Positions 1 through 10,689 of a stretch of 64,000 bases of DNA are shown one piece after another; the stretch's first letter is position 1; the number at the start of each line of letters is the position of its first letter. The notes under the pieces were generated by a model. The model was not told the DNA's origin and ran no database searches. It saw nothing but the letters and a program-made list of their open reading frames with translations. A program made the translations under genes and the position numbers. Location: NCBI GenBank assembly GCA_025526935.1, contig JAHLKD010000070.1:62001-126000 (forward strand), written 5' to 3'. This stretch comes from Cladochytrium replicatum. Taxonomy: Eukaryota; Chytridiomycota; Chytridiomycetes; Cladochytriales; Cladochytriaceae.

Positions 1-1426
1 GTCTGGATGAATTTGGCATGCTATCGGGTGAACGCTTATTGTGCATTACAACCGACAACGGTTCAAACAACTTTACCATGAGTGCTAAGCTCGAGACGCT
101 CTTGGAAGATAGGGATATTGCGTGGTCTGCAGAAACTCAACACATGCGGTGTATGGCACACATTATCAATCTTGCAGCAAAGGATTTTATCGATACATTC
201 GCGCCCGCAGGGGACACAGTCGCAAATGACGATAACTCCGGCGTTAATGTCATAAACCTTCTTCGACGGCTAGTCAGAGGAATCCGGTCTTCCCCAAAAC
301 GACGAAGCTCATTTATTGATTCGTGCCGATTTGTGAAACTGGTTCCTCTATTACCAATTATCGATGTGACAACTCGCTGGAATAGCACGTTCTATATGGT
401 CAAACGAGCCTTACAGCTACGAGAGGCAATGGACAAAATATGCTGGATTGAAGATTCTTTGAAAGATTGGTCAATAAATCCAAAGCAATGGGAGGTCCTA
501 CAATCCGGGATGGTTTGAGTGTTTTCGAGGTTATATCAAAGGCAATCGAGGGGTCTAGATATCCAACACTTCCGCTTGTTATTCCATTTTACAACGATCT
601 TATCGATCAACTGGAGGACCTAGAGGATGCAGAATTGGATGAAACTTTCACCAAAGCATTTCGAAATGCACTAGATAAGCTGAGAATATATTACTCAATC
701 GCTAAGAGCCCGTGTTTAGCAGTTGCTACGGTACTCGATCCTCGTTTTAAGGATCAATATTATCGATTTTCAAAGGCTTGGGAGAAAGATGTAGGAAGGG
801 ATCAGGTCACCCTAGTGCGGAAAGTCTGGGAGGAATCGTATAAGTCACGGAAAATCAAGAACAGTGGTGCCGATGTTTTTGGAAACACGCCAGAACGTCA
901 ACACGATTCGAGCGGAGCTTCCGGTGATAGACAGAAAAAAACGGACGCTGAACGCTTGAGAGCCATTAGATCCGTTTTCATCTGGCAAGAAGAGATTCCT
1001 GAGGAAAAAGATGAGCTGGATCGCTATCTTGGCGATCAGGTACTCCGCGGTATTGATTCTGATGGGAAGCCAATCAATATTATGGACTGGTGGAAGACTG
1101 TTGGAAGTGTGAACTTTCCAGCCCTAAGCCAGATGGCAATGGACTATTTAGGAATACCAGCAACAAGCGCTCCAGTCGAACGAAAGTTTTCAGCCGGGGT
1201 TGATTTGGTACCTGCAACTCGCAACCGCCTTGCTCCAAGAACAATAAATGCGTTGATGTGCCGTCATGACTGGTTGCATCAATTGAGTGCTGAAGAACCG
1301 TTCAAAAATGATTCCCTAGATTCAAAAAGTGATGTTAGTGAGGATTTTGTAAAGGTGCATAATTTTGGCGAGGATTTTGATGTTGTATTAGAGTTGGAAG
1401 CAACTGATGATAACCCACTCTTTTAA
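1..1426 (+). pseudogene. hAT-family transposase, copy A (5' cut by window edge, frameshifted)
   Basis: This is the distal part of a hAT DNA transposase, a nuclear cut-and-paste enzyme. Two overlapping frames (18-518 and 467-1426) together match the protein of the inverted copy B at 4278-6162. The RNase H-like core is recognisable from the segment around CITTDNGSNN and the RWNSTFYM motif. The C-terminal hAT dimerisation domain follows, with the conserved run YLGIPATSAPVERKFS and a later NRL motif. Compared with copy B, copy A lacks four bases (GAAG) near position 502, which breaks the frame after WEVLQ. The start lies outside the window. The family assignment is firm; whether another full copy supplies active transposase cannot be seen here. 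Confidence 0.9.
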
Positions 1427-1458
1427 ATATAAATTGCTGTTTAGACTGTTCATCTGTT

Positions 1459-2768
1459 GAAGTACCGTCCAGGAGTTGAGAAAGTGACCGCCTGGACAGA
1501 ATCCTATTACAAGTAGTAGTTGTAGAGAGGTTGGTTGTACTTGATCGAGATCAGTGAAGTATCAGTGAAGTACCGTCAATGAGTTGAGAAAGTGTCCGGG
1601 TGGACAGAATCTTATTGCTAGTAACATTATTAGAGAGGTTAGTTGTATTGGATAGAGATCACTCAAGTACCGTCAATGAGTTGAGAAAGTGTCCGGGTGG
1701 ACAGAATCGTATTGCTAGTAACATTGATAGAGAGGTTAGTTGTATTGGATAGAGATCACTGAAGTACCGTCAATGAGTTGAGAAAGTGTCCGGGTGGACA
1801 GAATCGTATTGCTAGTAACATTGATAGAGAGGTTAGTTGTATTGGATAGAGATCACTGAAGTACCGTCAATGAGTTGAGAAAGTGTCCGGGTGGACAGAA
1901 TCGTATTGCTAGTAACATTGATAGAGAGGTTAGTTGTATTGGATAGAGATCACTGAAGTACCGTCAATGAGTTGAGAAAGTGTCCGGGTGGACAGAATCG
2001 TATTGCTAGTAACATTGATAGAGAGGTTAGTTGTATTGGATAGAGATCACTGAAGTACCGTCAATGAGTTGAGAAAGTGTCCGGGTGGACAGAATCGTAT
2101 TGCTAGTAACATTGATAGAGAGGTTAGTTGTATTGGATAGAGATCACTGAAGTACCGTCAATGAGTTGAGAAAGTGTCCGGGTGGACAGAATCGTATTGC
2201 TAGTAACATTGATAGAGAGGTTAGTTGTATTGGATAGAGATCACTGAAGTACCGTCAATGAGTTGAGAAAGTGTCCGGGTGGACAGAATCGTATTGCTAG
2301 TAACATTGATAGAGAGGTTAGTTGTATTGGATAGAGATCACTGAAGTACCGTCAATGAGTTGAGAAAGTGTCCGGGTGGACAGAATCGTATTGCTAGTAA
2401 CATTGATAGAGAGGTTAGTTGTATTGGATAGAGATCACTGAAGTACCGTCAATGAGTTGAGAAAGTGTCCGGGTGGACAGAATCGTATTGCTAGTAACAT
2501 TGATAGAGAGGTTAGTTGTATTGGATAGAGATCACTGAAGTACCGTCAATGAGTTGAGAAAGTGTCCGGGTGGACAGAATCCTATTGCTAGTAACATTGA
2601 TAGAGAGGTTAGTTGTATTGGGTAGAGATCACTGAAGTACCGTCAATGAGTTGAGAAAGTGTCCGGGTGGACAGAATTGTATTGCTAGTAACATTGATAG
2701 AGAGGTTAGTTATATTGGATAGAGATCACTGAAGTACCGTCAATGAGTTGAGAAAGTGTCCGGGTGGA
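1459..2768 (+). repeat. Tandem array of a 97-bp repeat (left array, about 14 units)
   Basis: A 97-bp unit beginning GAAGTACCGTCAATGAGTTG starts at 1567, 1664, 1761, 1858, 1955 and then every 97 bp to a truncated unit at 2731. A divergent first unit at 1459 carries GTGACCGCCTGGAC in place of GTGTCCGGGTGGAC. Inner units are almost identical, which implies recent amplification. Each unit holds a short inverted repeat, TGTCC-GGGT-GGACA. The array begins 33 bp after the stop codon of hAT copy A and has no coding capacity. Confidence 0.97.
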
Positions 2769-3640
2769 CGACAGGCTGGTGATTCAGAAGCTGCAGCACC
2801 TGCGGTGCCAACATCAACAGGCGGCCCAGCATATCATCGGCTATCAAGGGGATTGGTGGAATTCCGAAGGTACATCAAACCAGTTCTCCAACTAGTTCCC
2901 TTGCATTGCTTAGCCTGCAGCAGCACCGTCGTACGGCTATCCTTTTGGTGAAAGAGGTCATCCAGGGTATCTGCTTCCAGATGCATAAGATCAATGAGGT
3001 TATTTATGACCTTAAAATTGCCGTCTCTTCCACCATCAATCAAGTACGTCAACGTAAACTACGAAGTCCTCTCCCGAAATGAGTTTTTACGGCCCATATT
3101 TGTTGAATCAGACGACCGCTCAAGCCGAATATCAACTTCAAGTAGCAGTTCCCGGAGCAGCCTTACTCTTCTTAGGGTGCACATTTTGCTCGGAAACTGG
3201 ATACGGCACAATAATTCGCTAAGTACGTCTGCCACTATCTATCGCATGTTCAGGGCATTAGTGGATGCATATCCTTCTGAGTGGCTAAGGTTCTGGACGG
3301 CATACATCGGGCATCTTTCGTCCATAACGCTCCCTGAGGTGGATTGGAAACCTTGGAAGACAGGTTTAGCCAAGGATTTCATGCTTTCAAATGACGACAT
3401 TGATCGGTTCATCAGGACTGGGTTGGCGAAGGACGTAACCAGTGGTGGATGGGACTCTGACGATATGAACCAGATACAGAAGCTGATTTGGGCTGTTCCA
3501 CCTATCAACTTGTGATTGCTCAGTGGAGTTTTGTTTCTTTTAACGATAGTGTTTCTAAAATACACACTGTCCACACAGACACAAAGTGTTCATGTAAATA
3601 TCCGTGGTCTAACTCAAAATTCAATCAATCCTCTCCTGGG
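2769..3640. other. Unique core between the inverted repeat arrays, holding a gene fragment
   Basis: This stretch separates the two inverted 97-bp arrays. It contains an open frame at 2994-3515 on the + strand (173 codons) of unknown function. The part encoding the segment from DWKPWKTGLAKDFMLSNDD to the C-terminus is duplicated, inverted and damaged, at 20569-20780. The presence of the same fragment 17 kb away suggests a captured host-gene piece or part of another repeat family. No known domain was recognised. Confidence 0.45.
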
Positions 3641-3644
3641 CAGC

Positions 3645-3815
3645 AAAAACCCGGCGGGTCAGGGTCGGGTACGGGTTTCAACCACTTCGGGTCCGGGTAT
3701 TCCCTTTGTACCCGTCAGTGACCCTGCGGGTCCCCAGACAAACACGACCCGACCCAAAGGGTTTGGTGCGGGTCGCCACTGAAACCCGGACCCGACCCGG
3801 ACCCGCCGAACCTTA
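3645..3815. mobile_element. GGGTC-rich MITE-like segment 1
   Basis: This is about 170 bp of alternating CGGGT and ACCCG motifs. It begins with GGCGGGTCAGGGTCGGGT and ends with a complementary run of ACCCGACCCG-type motifs before CCGAACCTTACC. The opposite ends are therefore roughly inverted repeats. The second copy at 7345-7530 ends in the near-identical CCCGCCGATCCTTAACC. I infer a short non-autonomous DNA element with GC-rich termini. No target duplication was identified. Confidence 0.5.
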
Positions 3816-4250
3816 CCGGACACTTTCTCAACTCATTGACGGTACTTCAGTAATCTCTATCAGGTACAGCTAACCTCTCTACAAATACTACTAGCAATAG
3901 GATTCTGTCCACCCGGACACTTTCTCAAGTCATTGACGGTACTTAAGTGATATACCCAATACAACTAACCTCTCTATCAATGTTACTAGCAATAGGATTC
4001 TGTCCACCCGGACACTTTCTGAACTCATTGACGGTACTTCAGTGATCTCTATCAAGTACAGCTAACCTCTCTATCTATGTTACTAGCAATAAGATTCTGT
4101 CCACCCGGACACTTTCTCAACTCATTGACGGTACATCACTGATACTTCACTGATCTCGATCAAGTACAACCAACCTCTCTACAAATACTACTCGCAATAG
4201 GATTCTGTCCAGGCGGTCACTTTCTCAACTCCTGGACGGTACTTCAACAG
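3816..4250 (-). repeat. Inverted array of the 97-bp repeat (right array, about 5 units)
   Basis: This array carries the reverse complement of the left array. Hairpin cores GTCCACCCGGAC occur near 3907, 4003 and 4099, with the divergent terminal form GTCCAGGCGGTCAC near 4207. The block 4075-4277 is essentially the reverse complement of 1427-1630, including the non-repetitive sequence next to the transposase stop codon. The 3' flank of the hAT element therefore includes the start of the array in both copies. Confidence 0.95.
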
Positions 4251-4277
4251 ATGAACAGTCTAAACAGCAATTTATAT

Positions 4278-6565
4278 TTAAAAGAGTGGGTTATCATCAG
4301 TTGCTTCCAACTCTAATACAACATCAAAATCCTCGCCAAAATTATGCACCTTTACAAAATCCTCACTAACATCACTTTTTGAATCTAGGGAATCATTTTT
4401 GAACGGTTCTTCAGCACTCAATTGATGCCACCAGTCATAACGGCACATCAACGCATTTATTGTTCTTGGAGCAAGGCGGTTGCGAGTTGCAGGTACCAAA
4501 TCAACCCCGGCTGAAAACTTTCGTTTGACTGGAGCGCTTGTTGCTGGTATTCCTAAATAGTCCATTGCCATCTGGCTTAGGGCTGGAAAGTTCACACTTC
4601 CAACAGTCTTCCACCAGTCCATAATATTGATTGGCTTCCCATCAGAATCAATACCGCGGAGTACCTGATCGCCAAGATAGCGATCCAGCTCATCTTTTTC
4701 CTCAGGAATCTCTTCTTGCCAGATGAAAACGGATCTAATGGCTCTCAAGCGTTCAGCGTCCGTTTTTTTCTGTCTATCACCGGAAGCTCTGCTCAAATCG
4801 TGTCGACGTTCTGGCGTGTTTCCAAAAACATCGGCACCCACTGTTCTTGATTTTCCGTGACTTATACGATTCCTCCCAGACTTTCCGCACTAGGGTGACC
4901 TGATCCCTTCCTACATCTTTCTCCCAAGCCTTTGAAAATCGATAATATTGATCCTTAAAACGAGGATCGAGTACCGTAGCAACTGCTAAACACGGGCTCT
5001 TAGCGATTGAGTAATATATTCTCAGCTTATCTAGTGCATTTCGAAATGCTTTGGTGAAAGTTTCATCCAATTCTGCATCCTCTAGGTCCTCCAGTTGATC
5101 GATAAGATCGTTGTAAAATGGAATAACAAGCGGAAGTGTTGGATATCTAGACCCCTCAATTGCCTTTGATATAACCTCGAAAACACTCAAACCATCCCGG
5201 ATCTTCTGTAGGACCTCCCATTGCTTTGGATTTATTGACCAATCTTTCAAAGAATCTTCAATCCAGCATATTTTGTCCATTGCCTCTCGTAGCTGTAAGG
5301 CTCGTTTCACCATATAGAACGTGCTATTCCAGCGAGTTGTCACATTGATAATTGGTAATAGAGGAACCAGTTTCACAAATCGGCACGAATCAATAAATGA
5401 GCTTCGTCGTTTTGGGGAAGACCGGATTCCTCTGACTAGCCGTCGAAGAAGGTTTATGACATTAACGCCGGAGTTATCGTCATTTGCGACTGTGTCCCCT
5501 GCGGGCGCGAATGTATCGATAAAATCCTTTGCTGCAAGATTGATAATGTGTGCCATACACCGCATGTGTTGAGTTTCTGCAGACCACGCAATATCCATAT
5601 CTTCCAAGAGCGTCTCTAGCTTAGCACTCATGGTAAAGTTGTTTGAACTGTTGTCGGTTGTAATGCACAATAAGCGTTCACCCGATAGCATGCCAAATTC
5701 ATCCAGACACTTGACAAGCTGATTAGCCATGGCGACGCCTTCATGCTTTCCAACCATCGGAATCATCTGCAGCAGCAAGTCCTGCGGCTCCCATTCTTTA
5801 GTGATGAAGTGGGCAGTAATTCCAAGAAAAGAAATCTGGTTCTTCGATGTCCAACAGTCAGCTGTTATTGATACTTTTGAAGGCGAACCAACAATCAGAC
5901 CTTTAACGAGCTCCTTCTGCCTATCGTAAAGATCCATCTCCTTTTGCTTCACTGCTTTTGCCGTCTTTGGTGTATAGTTTGGCTGAAAAGTCTTCAGCAT
6001 GCTGACAAAGAACTCGTTCTCCACAACAGTAAAAGCCTGATTGTCTGCAGCAATCCAGTCCAAAATTGACCGCCACGCTACGTCTGGATTGAACACAAGG
6101 TTTTGCTCCTTCTCCTGCGAGCCGAAATTCAATGTCTGTTGTCCCTTGGGGACGATGTCCAACAGTCCAAGCGACCTGGCAATACTTCCATGGTGGTTTT
6201 CAGATGCCGGAGGAAGTTTTTTGTTGATCCCGTCTTATGACCTTCTGGCTCCACTTGCATTTCGCAACCAAACATGTTCTCAGACCATTATCAACCTTAT
6301 AGTAATCCTTCGCTATGCCGCCTCGACTACCGTCCGACATGCTATCAACATCTGCGTCTGATGAAAGCATTGATGGTTGAACTGATCCAGCTGCAGGCTT
6401 CTGTCGCACTGAAGAGTCAGCAAAACTAACGTCGGCAGGAAGCTCTGGTGCATGCTGAGAAGCCAGGCCCAACTCGCTGGAGTCATTGGAAGAATATGTG
6501 GAGCTCGGCTCTCGAGCGCTGTTGTTGCCACTGTGTCCTGATACACGTCTGCGTTTGTCCTGCAT
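4278..6565 (-). pseudogene. hAT-family transposase, copy B (near complete, frameshifted)
   Basis: This is an almost complete hAT transposase. The main frame runs 6162 to 4777 and continues in another frame 4841 to 4278. The N-terminal part (6565 to about 6165) encodes a Ser-rich leader followed by a BED-type zinc finger, with CLVAKC and then a HLKTT segment, but it needs two frame changes to reach the core. The core and the C-terminal dimerisation domain match copy A. Copy B has one extra G near 4840, within CAGTGGGTGCCG. Lesions differ between copies, so the parent element was probably intact. The gene lies convergent to copy A. Confidence 0.9.
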
Positions 6566-6736
6566 GCTGTTCCCCTCGCTGGACGCCTCTGAAATTTGGG
6601 GGGCTGGCAGACTTCGCTTCCGTGTGTCAAGCGACTGTCCACCAGTCTTTGGCTTGTGTCGGACGCTGCCTTACGCTTTGGTTTAACAAAGGCGGTGTCT
6701 ATTTTTGCTGTGGTGTGGCTGGAACGCTACTGACTC

Positions 6737-7320
6737 TAAGTGTCTAGGTGCACAGAAAGCACAGCTCTCGAGGTCTGTTGTGGTAGAAATTGTTTGTTAC
6801 AGAACTTCCGTTGTGACTTCTTGGAAAGTGTCTGGGTGGACAGAATCGTATTGCTAGTAACATTGATAGAGAGGTTAGTTGTATTGGGTAGAGATAACTG
6901 AAGTACCGTCAATGAGTTAAGAAAGTGTCGAGGTGGACAGAATCTTATTGCTAGTAACATTGATAGAGAGGTTAGTTGTACTTGATAGAGATAACTGAAG
7001 TACGTCAATGTTGAGAAAGTGTCTGGGTGGACAGAATCTTATTGCTAGTAACATTGATAGAGATGTTAGTTGTATTGGGTAGAGATAACTGAAGTACGTC
7101 AATGAGTTGAGAAAGTGTCCGGGTGGACAGAATCCTATTGCTAGTAACATTGATAGAGAGGTTAGTTGTATTGGGTAGAGATAACTGAAGTACCGTCAAT
7201 GAGTTGAGAAAGTGTCCGGGTGGACAGAAAATACATGCCTCGATGTCTGTTGTGATGCAAATTGTTTGATACATAAATAACTTATATTGCGTCTTCTTGG
7301 AAAGTGTCCGCGTGGACAGA
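6737..7320 (+). repeat. Third block of 97-bp repeats with an alternate unit type
   Basis: Direct-orientation copies of the 97-bp unit lie upstream of hAT copy B, but they are more divergent (CTGGGTGGAC, CGAGGTGGAC) and some carry 1-2 base deletions. The block is flanked on both sides by a second repeat type of about 95 bp, containing CTGTTGTG and ATTGTTTG(T/A)TAC, near 6767 and 7242. Both types share the TGTCC/GGACA hairpin as junction. This suggests that the subterminal regions of both element ends use the hairpin as a common building block. Confidence 0.85.
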
Positions 7321-7344
7321 AAGAACAATAGCTTCGTTTTAGCT

Positions 7345-7530
7345 TCCCTATCACATCGGGTTTTACTCGGGTCTGATTTTTGACCCGAGAAGGGTTTTCC
7401 TACTGGACCCGATACCCGACCTGGATCCGACCCGAAAATTTTCCATGAAAACCCAGCACTCCGGTCGGGTACATTTGGTCAATGGACCCGACCCGAAAGA
7501 CCCTAAAACCCGCCGATCCTTAACCAGTGA
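7345..7530. mobile_element. GGGTC-rich MITE-like segment 2
   Basis: This second copy of the GC-rich element runs from CATCGGGTTTTACTCGGGTC through repeated GACCCGA motifs to ACCCGCCGATCCTTAACC. It shares its terminal sequence and motif composition with 3645-3815 but is diverged inside. It sits directly after the third 97-bp block. Its identity as a transposable element end is inferred from the inverted motif arrangement and from the two copies. Confidence 0.5.
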
Positions 7531-8925
7531 AAGGGAATGACAGGTTGAAGGACTGTCATGCAGACACCTCCGTAGGGCACTACAGGTAAGTCACATCAAT
7601 CCACAGTGAGGGACCAGTACTGACAAGATGGTGTTAATGTACTAGTAAAGGGAACCGACTGGGTGGTAGGACCCGTACAATGACACAGAAATGGGCGAAT
7701 ACAGGTAAGTAGAATCAATTATGATGAAGGACCAGTACCACTACAGCAGTGTTGCCGTACCACTTATTGGAAAAAATTGTGGCAGCAGACCAGTACAGTT
7801 ACCACAGCGTTAATACACCCGTATCAGGAATTGATGGTCTTAAAGTACTGCTACGGTATACCGGCCAATGGGAACAACTGTAGGTGCTTGGACAGGTACC
7901 TGAACACAACCAAGTGCAACTACCAGTTAATGGCATCACTGGTTGTAAAGGACAGGTACAACGATGGTGGTATTGAGTCTATTGACAAACCTGTAAAGAG
8001 TAACAACTGTGAGCTACCACTCGTAAGTGCACACTATGGATCATTAACTGTGAACAGTTAATATTTGACAGAACAATCCATAAACTAAAGTGGTACATTA
8101 GAAGGGGTTGTGGTAGACACTTGTCAATAATAATTAAGCTAGAAGATGATCTAAAATAACATAAACATTGAATATCAACAATGAAGAGCTAACAAGGAAT
8201 AAGGAACATTCAATTAATAGAAAGTTAACCACCCATGAAACAATTGAGAACAAAAACAATAGACAACAATAATGATTGACAAGTGGTTACAAAGATTAAA
8301 AGAGGGAACAATTGACAATGTACTTCTAAGGGGTAAGGAATTTCAACACCTGCAAGGTAACAATCAATCAGGAACTTTCAAGGATTCATTATAGAGAGTG
8401 AAAGAAGCAAAAGCAAATAATGGAAAACCCTAGAATTAATAACGGATAGTTAAAGTAGTGAAGCTTAATAATGGAAAAAATTAACAGTTAATGAGGAACA
8501 ATGAATAATTAACAAAGAAGAGCCGAGCAGAAAGAGCAGCGGGGCTTTTCTTGGCTACGGTTTCCGTCCTAATGGAGGCACCTTTTTGGTCATGTGTAGG
8601 TTTGGACCACTTTGATGAGGAAGATGGTCCTGCCTGACCAGCATCGTCATCCCGTCCATGTTTTTTGCTGGGTCCCGCTGGGGTGAAGTCCAGAACATGG
8701 TGAGGTAGGTCGAAGATCACTTGCGGGTGAACCTCGACAGGGACTTCTGTTGATGACCCAGAAAGGGCCTGAGTGGGAAGTATTTCCACCTTCCGAACAA
8801 AACGTCTCAAGGCTCTTACGATGCCGCTGACGCAGTAGCCTGAAAGCAGTGGTTTCTGAGTGCTACTTTATCTCAACAAGTAGGTGGAAGCAAAATTACC
8901 AAATCTAGCCGGATCTTTCAAGCCA
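7531..8925. other. Gene-poor stretch with degenerate direct repeats
   Basis: No supported gene is present. Between 7575 and 7760 a roughly 113-bp unit is repeated imperfectly; both copies contain TACAGGTAAGT, ATCAAT and GGACCAGTAC in the same order (near 7580 and 7693). The stretch 8050-8520 is AT-rich with many AATTAA-type words. A minus-strand open frame at 8481-8810 is Ser/Lys-rich, has no recognisable domain and may be spurious. Confidence 0.5.
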
Positions 8926-8929
8926 TTGT

Positions 8930-9410
8930 TTATTTCCAGGAAAGCATTGTAAACCACCAGCTGAGCACCTGAATGTGTCCCTCTTGGCTGGCACGTGTCA
9001 GTGCAGAAGATGTGTATTCGGGACTCCGTTTCGGATTTGCGACATGGAGGTCCAGCAGGTCGACGCGGCCAAGAGCGCTGGCGTCGTCCATCGAGATGAC
9101 GTAGTTGACCAGCGCGACCTGAACATGTCGCCGTCGCAAATTAACGGCGGCTCTGAAAGCTGCATTTCCATTCGCCCAGCGTGATCAAAATTTGGTCGAC
9201 AATTTCGAATGGCAAATACCTTGTGGCCTGGACTGAGATTGCAGGCGCCACCATTACAAGAAATCCAGCATCTTTTGGGTTCCGGTTCGTGGAGCCGGTA
9301 CATCGACTCGCCGGTCGGAAAAAACAGTGCTGTGTAGAAAGCCTTTCTTCGCCGGAGATAGGGTGAAACAGTAGGCCGTCTCCGCTGTCCTCGCTGAAAT
9401 CTGCATACAT
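8930..9410 (-). pseudogene. F-box/ankyrin-repeat protein relic
   Basis: On the minus strand an N-terminal segment resembling an F-box (LPFEIVDQILITLGEW) is followed, after a change of frame near 9140, by RRHVQVALVNYVISMDDASALG and an ankyrin-like unit ending SQEGHIQVLSWW. Proteins with a short F-box-like N-terminus and ankyrin units ending in VLDWW are, to my knowledge, a large family in chytrid fungi. Only about one repeat survives, and the gene is broken by a frameshift and by lack of a continuous C-terminus. A similar relic lies at 53135-53420. Confidence 0.6.
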
Positions 9411-10689
9411 CTGCCCGTCTCGTGTGAACTACTTCACTGTTTTTGCCTTCAATGGTTTTGCATGTCCATCACGCTCAAAAGAGTTTGGAAGTGAGGGGAA
9501 GAGGATGCCATACTGCTTCCACAGAAAGATTGTTGCTGTCCCATCCGTTACTTCTCTTGGTAACCATCCCCAAAAATCACCGTCTTAATCCATGAACTCC
9601 ATAAGTCGACCAGAAAAGCCAAGCCAGGGTGGAGCAACGGTCGGTCCTGGCACCCGACGTTGGTTCCCTGTAGAGTAATCTGACACTTCTACCAAACTGG
9701 GATCTGAGTGCGGCTACTTCTCGATCCCCTCCATCTTCTCGCGCTGAGCCATAGAGTCTCCGAATCAGTTGATAGGTGGGATTTGTTGGTACTGAGTATC
9801 CACCAGTGGTTTGGCATCGCCAGAGTATGTTCAAAGATTCCACCACATTTTCAAGAAATATCAACAACGTCCGAGCAGGCTGAGAAATTCACCAACGAGG
9901 CTTTCAAGACGGCCGGATCGATTCATGAAGCCCCCAGGTCTCTATCGTGCACCATCTGCGAATGAAAAATGCCGATGTGTTGGTTTGGGTCGAAATTTGA
10001 AGGCACCAGAAACAAGCTGCAGGGGAGCACGGACGCCTGGAGGTGGGTTTTCGGGCACGCTGAATCGACTGGTGAAGTCCGCAAGGCTCTGTTGTGTCTG
10101 GTTTTGCCGTTCTGAGGTTCGAGATTTTCGGGTTTGGGTGCATTGGAAAGGGCAGAAACTGCCCAGAAGCACTTGCAGAGCTCATCAAGTGTGGTCCCAA
10201 GGATGCTGAATCAAATGCCGTTGCCCGCATGGCGCTGTTGCCGTCGCTGTTGGAGATATGAGGGTTGCAAAGATGGCGGGAAAAATCGACCTCTTGTTCC
10301 TCCAGATTCTGGGCTGATCGGGGGCTGAAAACTCTGTCAGGGGTGGATGTGATACCCCTGAATCGAATGCGAGTACCCGCGCTGGTCTCCGACGCTTCCG
10401 ACTGAGTTGTGGGCCGGGGGTTTCCCCAAGACCGTCGGAAAATTTGACTTCTTGGCTCCGAAACGTTAAGATCTCCCGTTTGGAATGTGCACAAGTGAGT
10501 ATGGACTTTATTAGTCGGTGCGACAACATAATCAAGCGAACAGCGGGCATTACAATCAGTAGTCTGAGTCGTAGCTAAAGGCCATCCGTTAGCGCCATGT
10601 TGGATGATACCGGCAGTGCAACCATACCTTAGGTCCTCCTCATCTCCGTCGGAAAAGCCAATATGCGATACGGGCTGTACCGTCGTAAC
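9411..10689. other. Unresolved degenerate region
   Basis: Open frames on both strands overlap, and none shows a clear domain. A minus-strand frame at 9904-10707 is 267 codons long and abuts the gag relic on the same strand. It could be the diverged downstream part of the same retroelement, but I see no protease DSG/DTG motif or reverse transcriptase YXDD motif to prove it. Confidence 0.3.

Noticed and set aside
1459-2768. 97-bp array as a CRISPR array
   Set aside because: The units are contiguous with no variable spacers, and the genome is eukaryotic.
3645-3815. GGGTC/GACCC runs as interstitial telomere repeats
   Set aside because: Motifs are irregular, occur on both strands in mirrored halves and have no fixed 6-bp period. 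A transposon-end explanation fits better.
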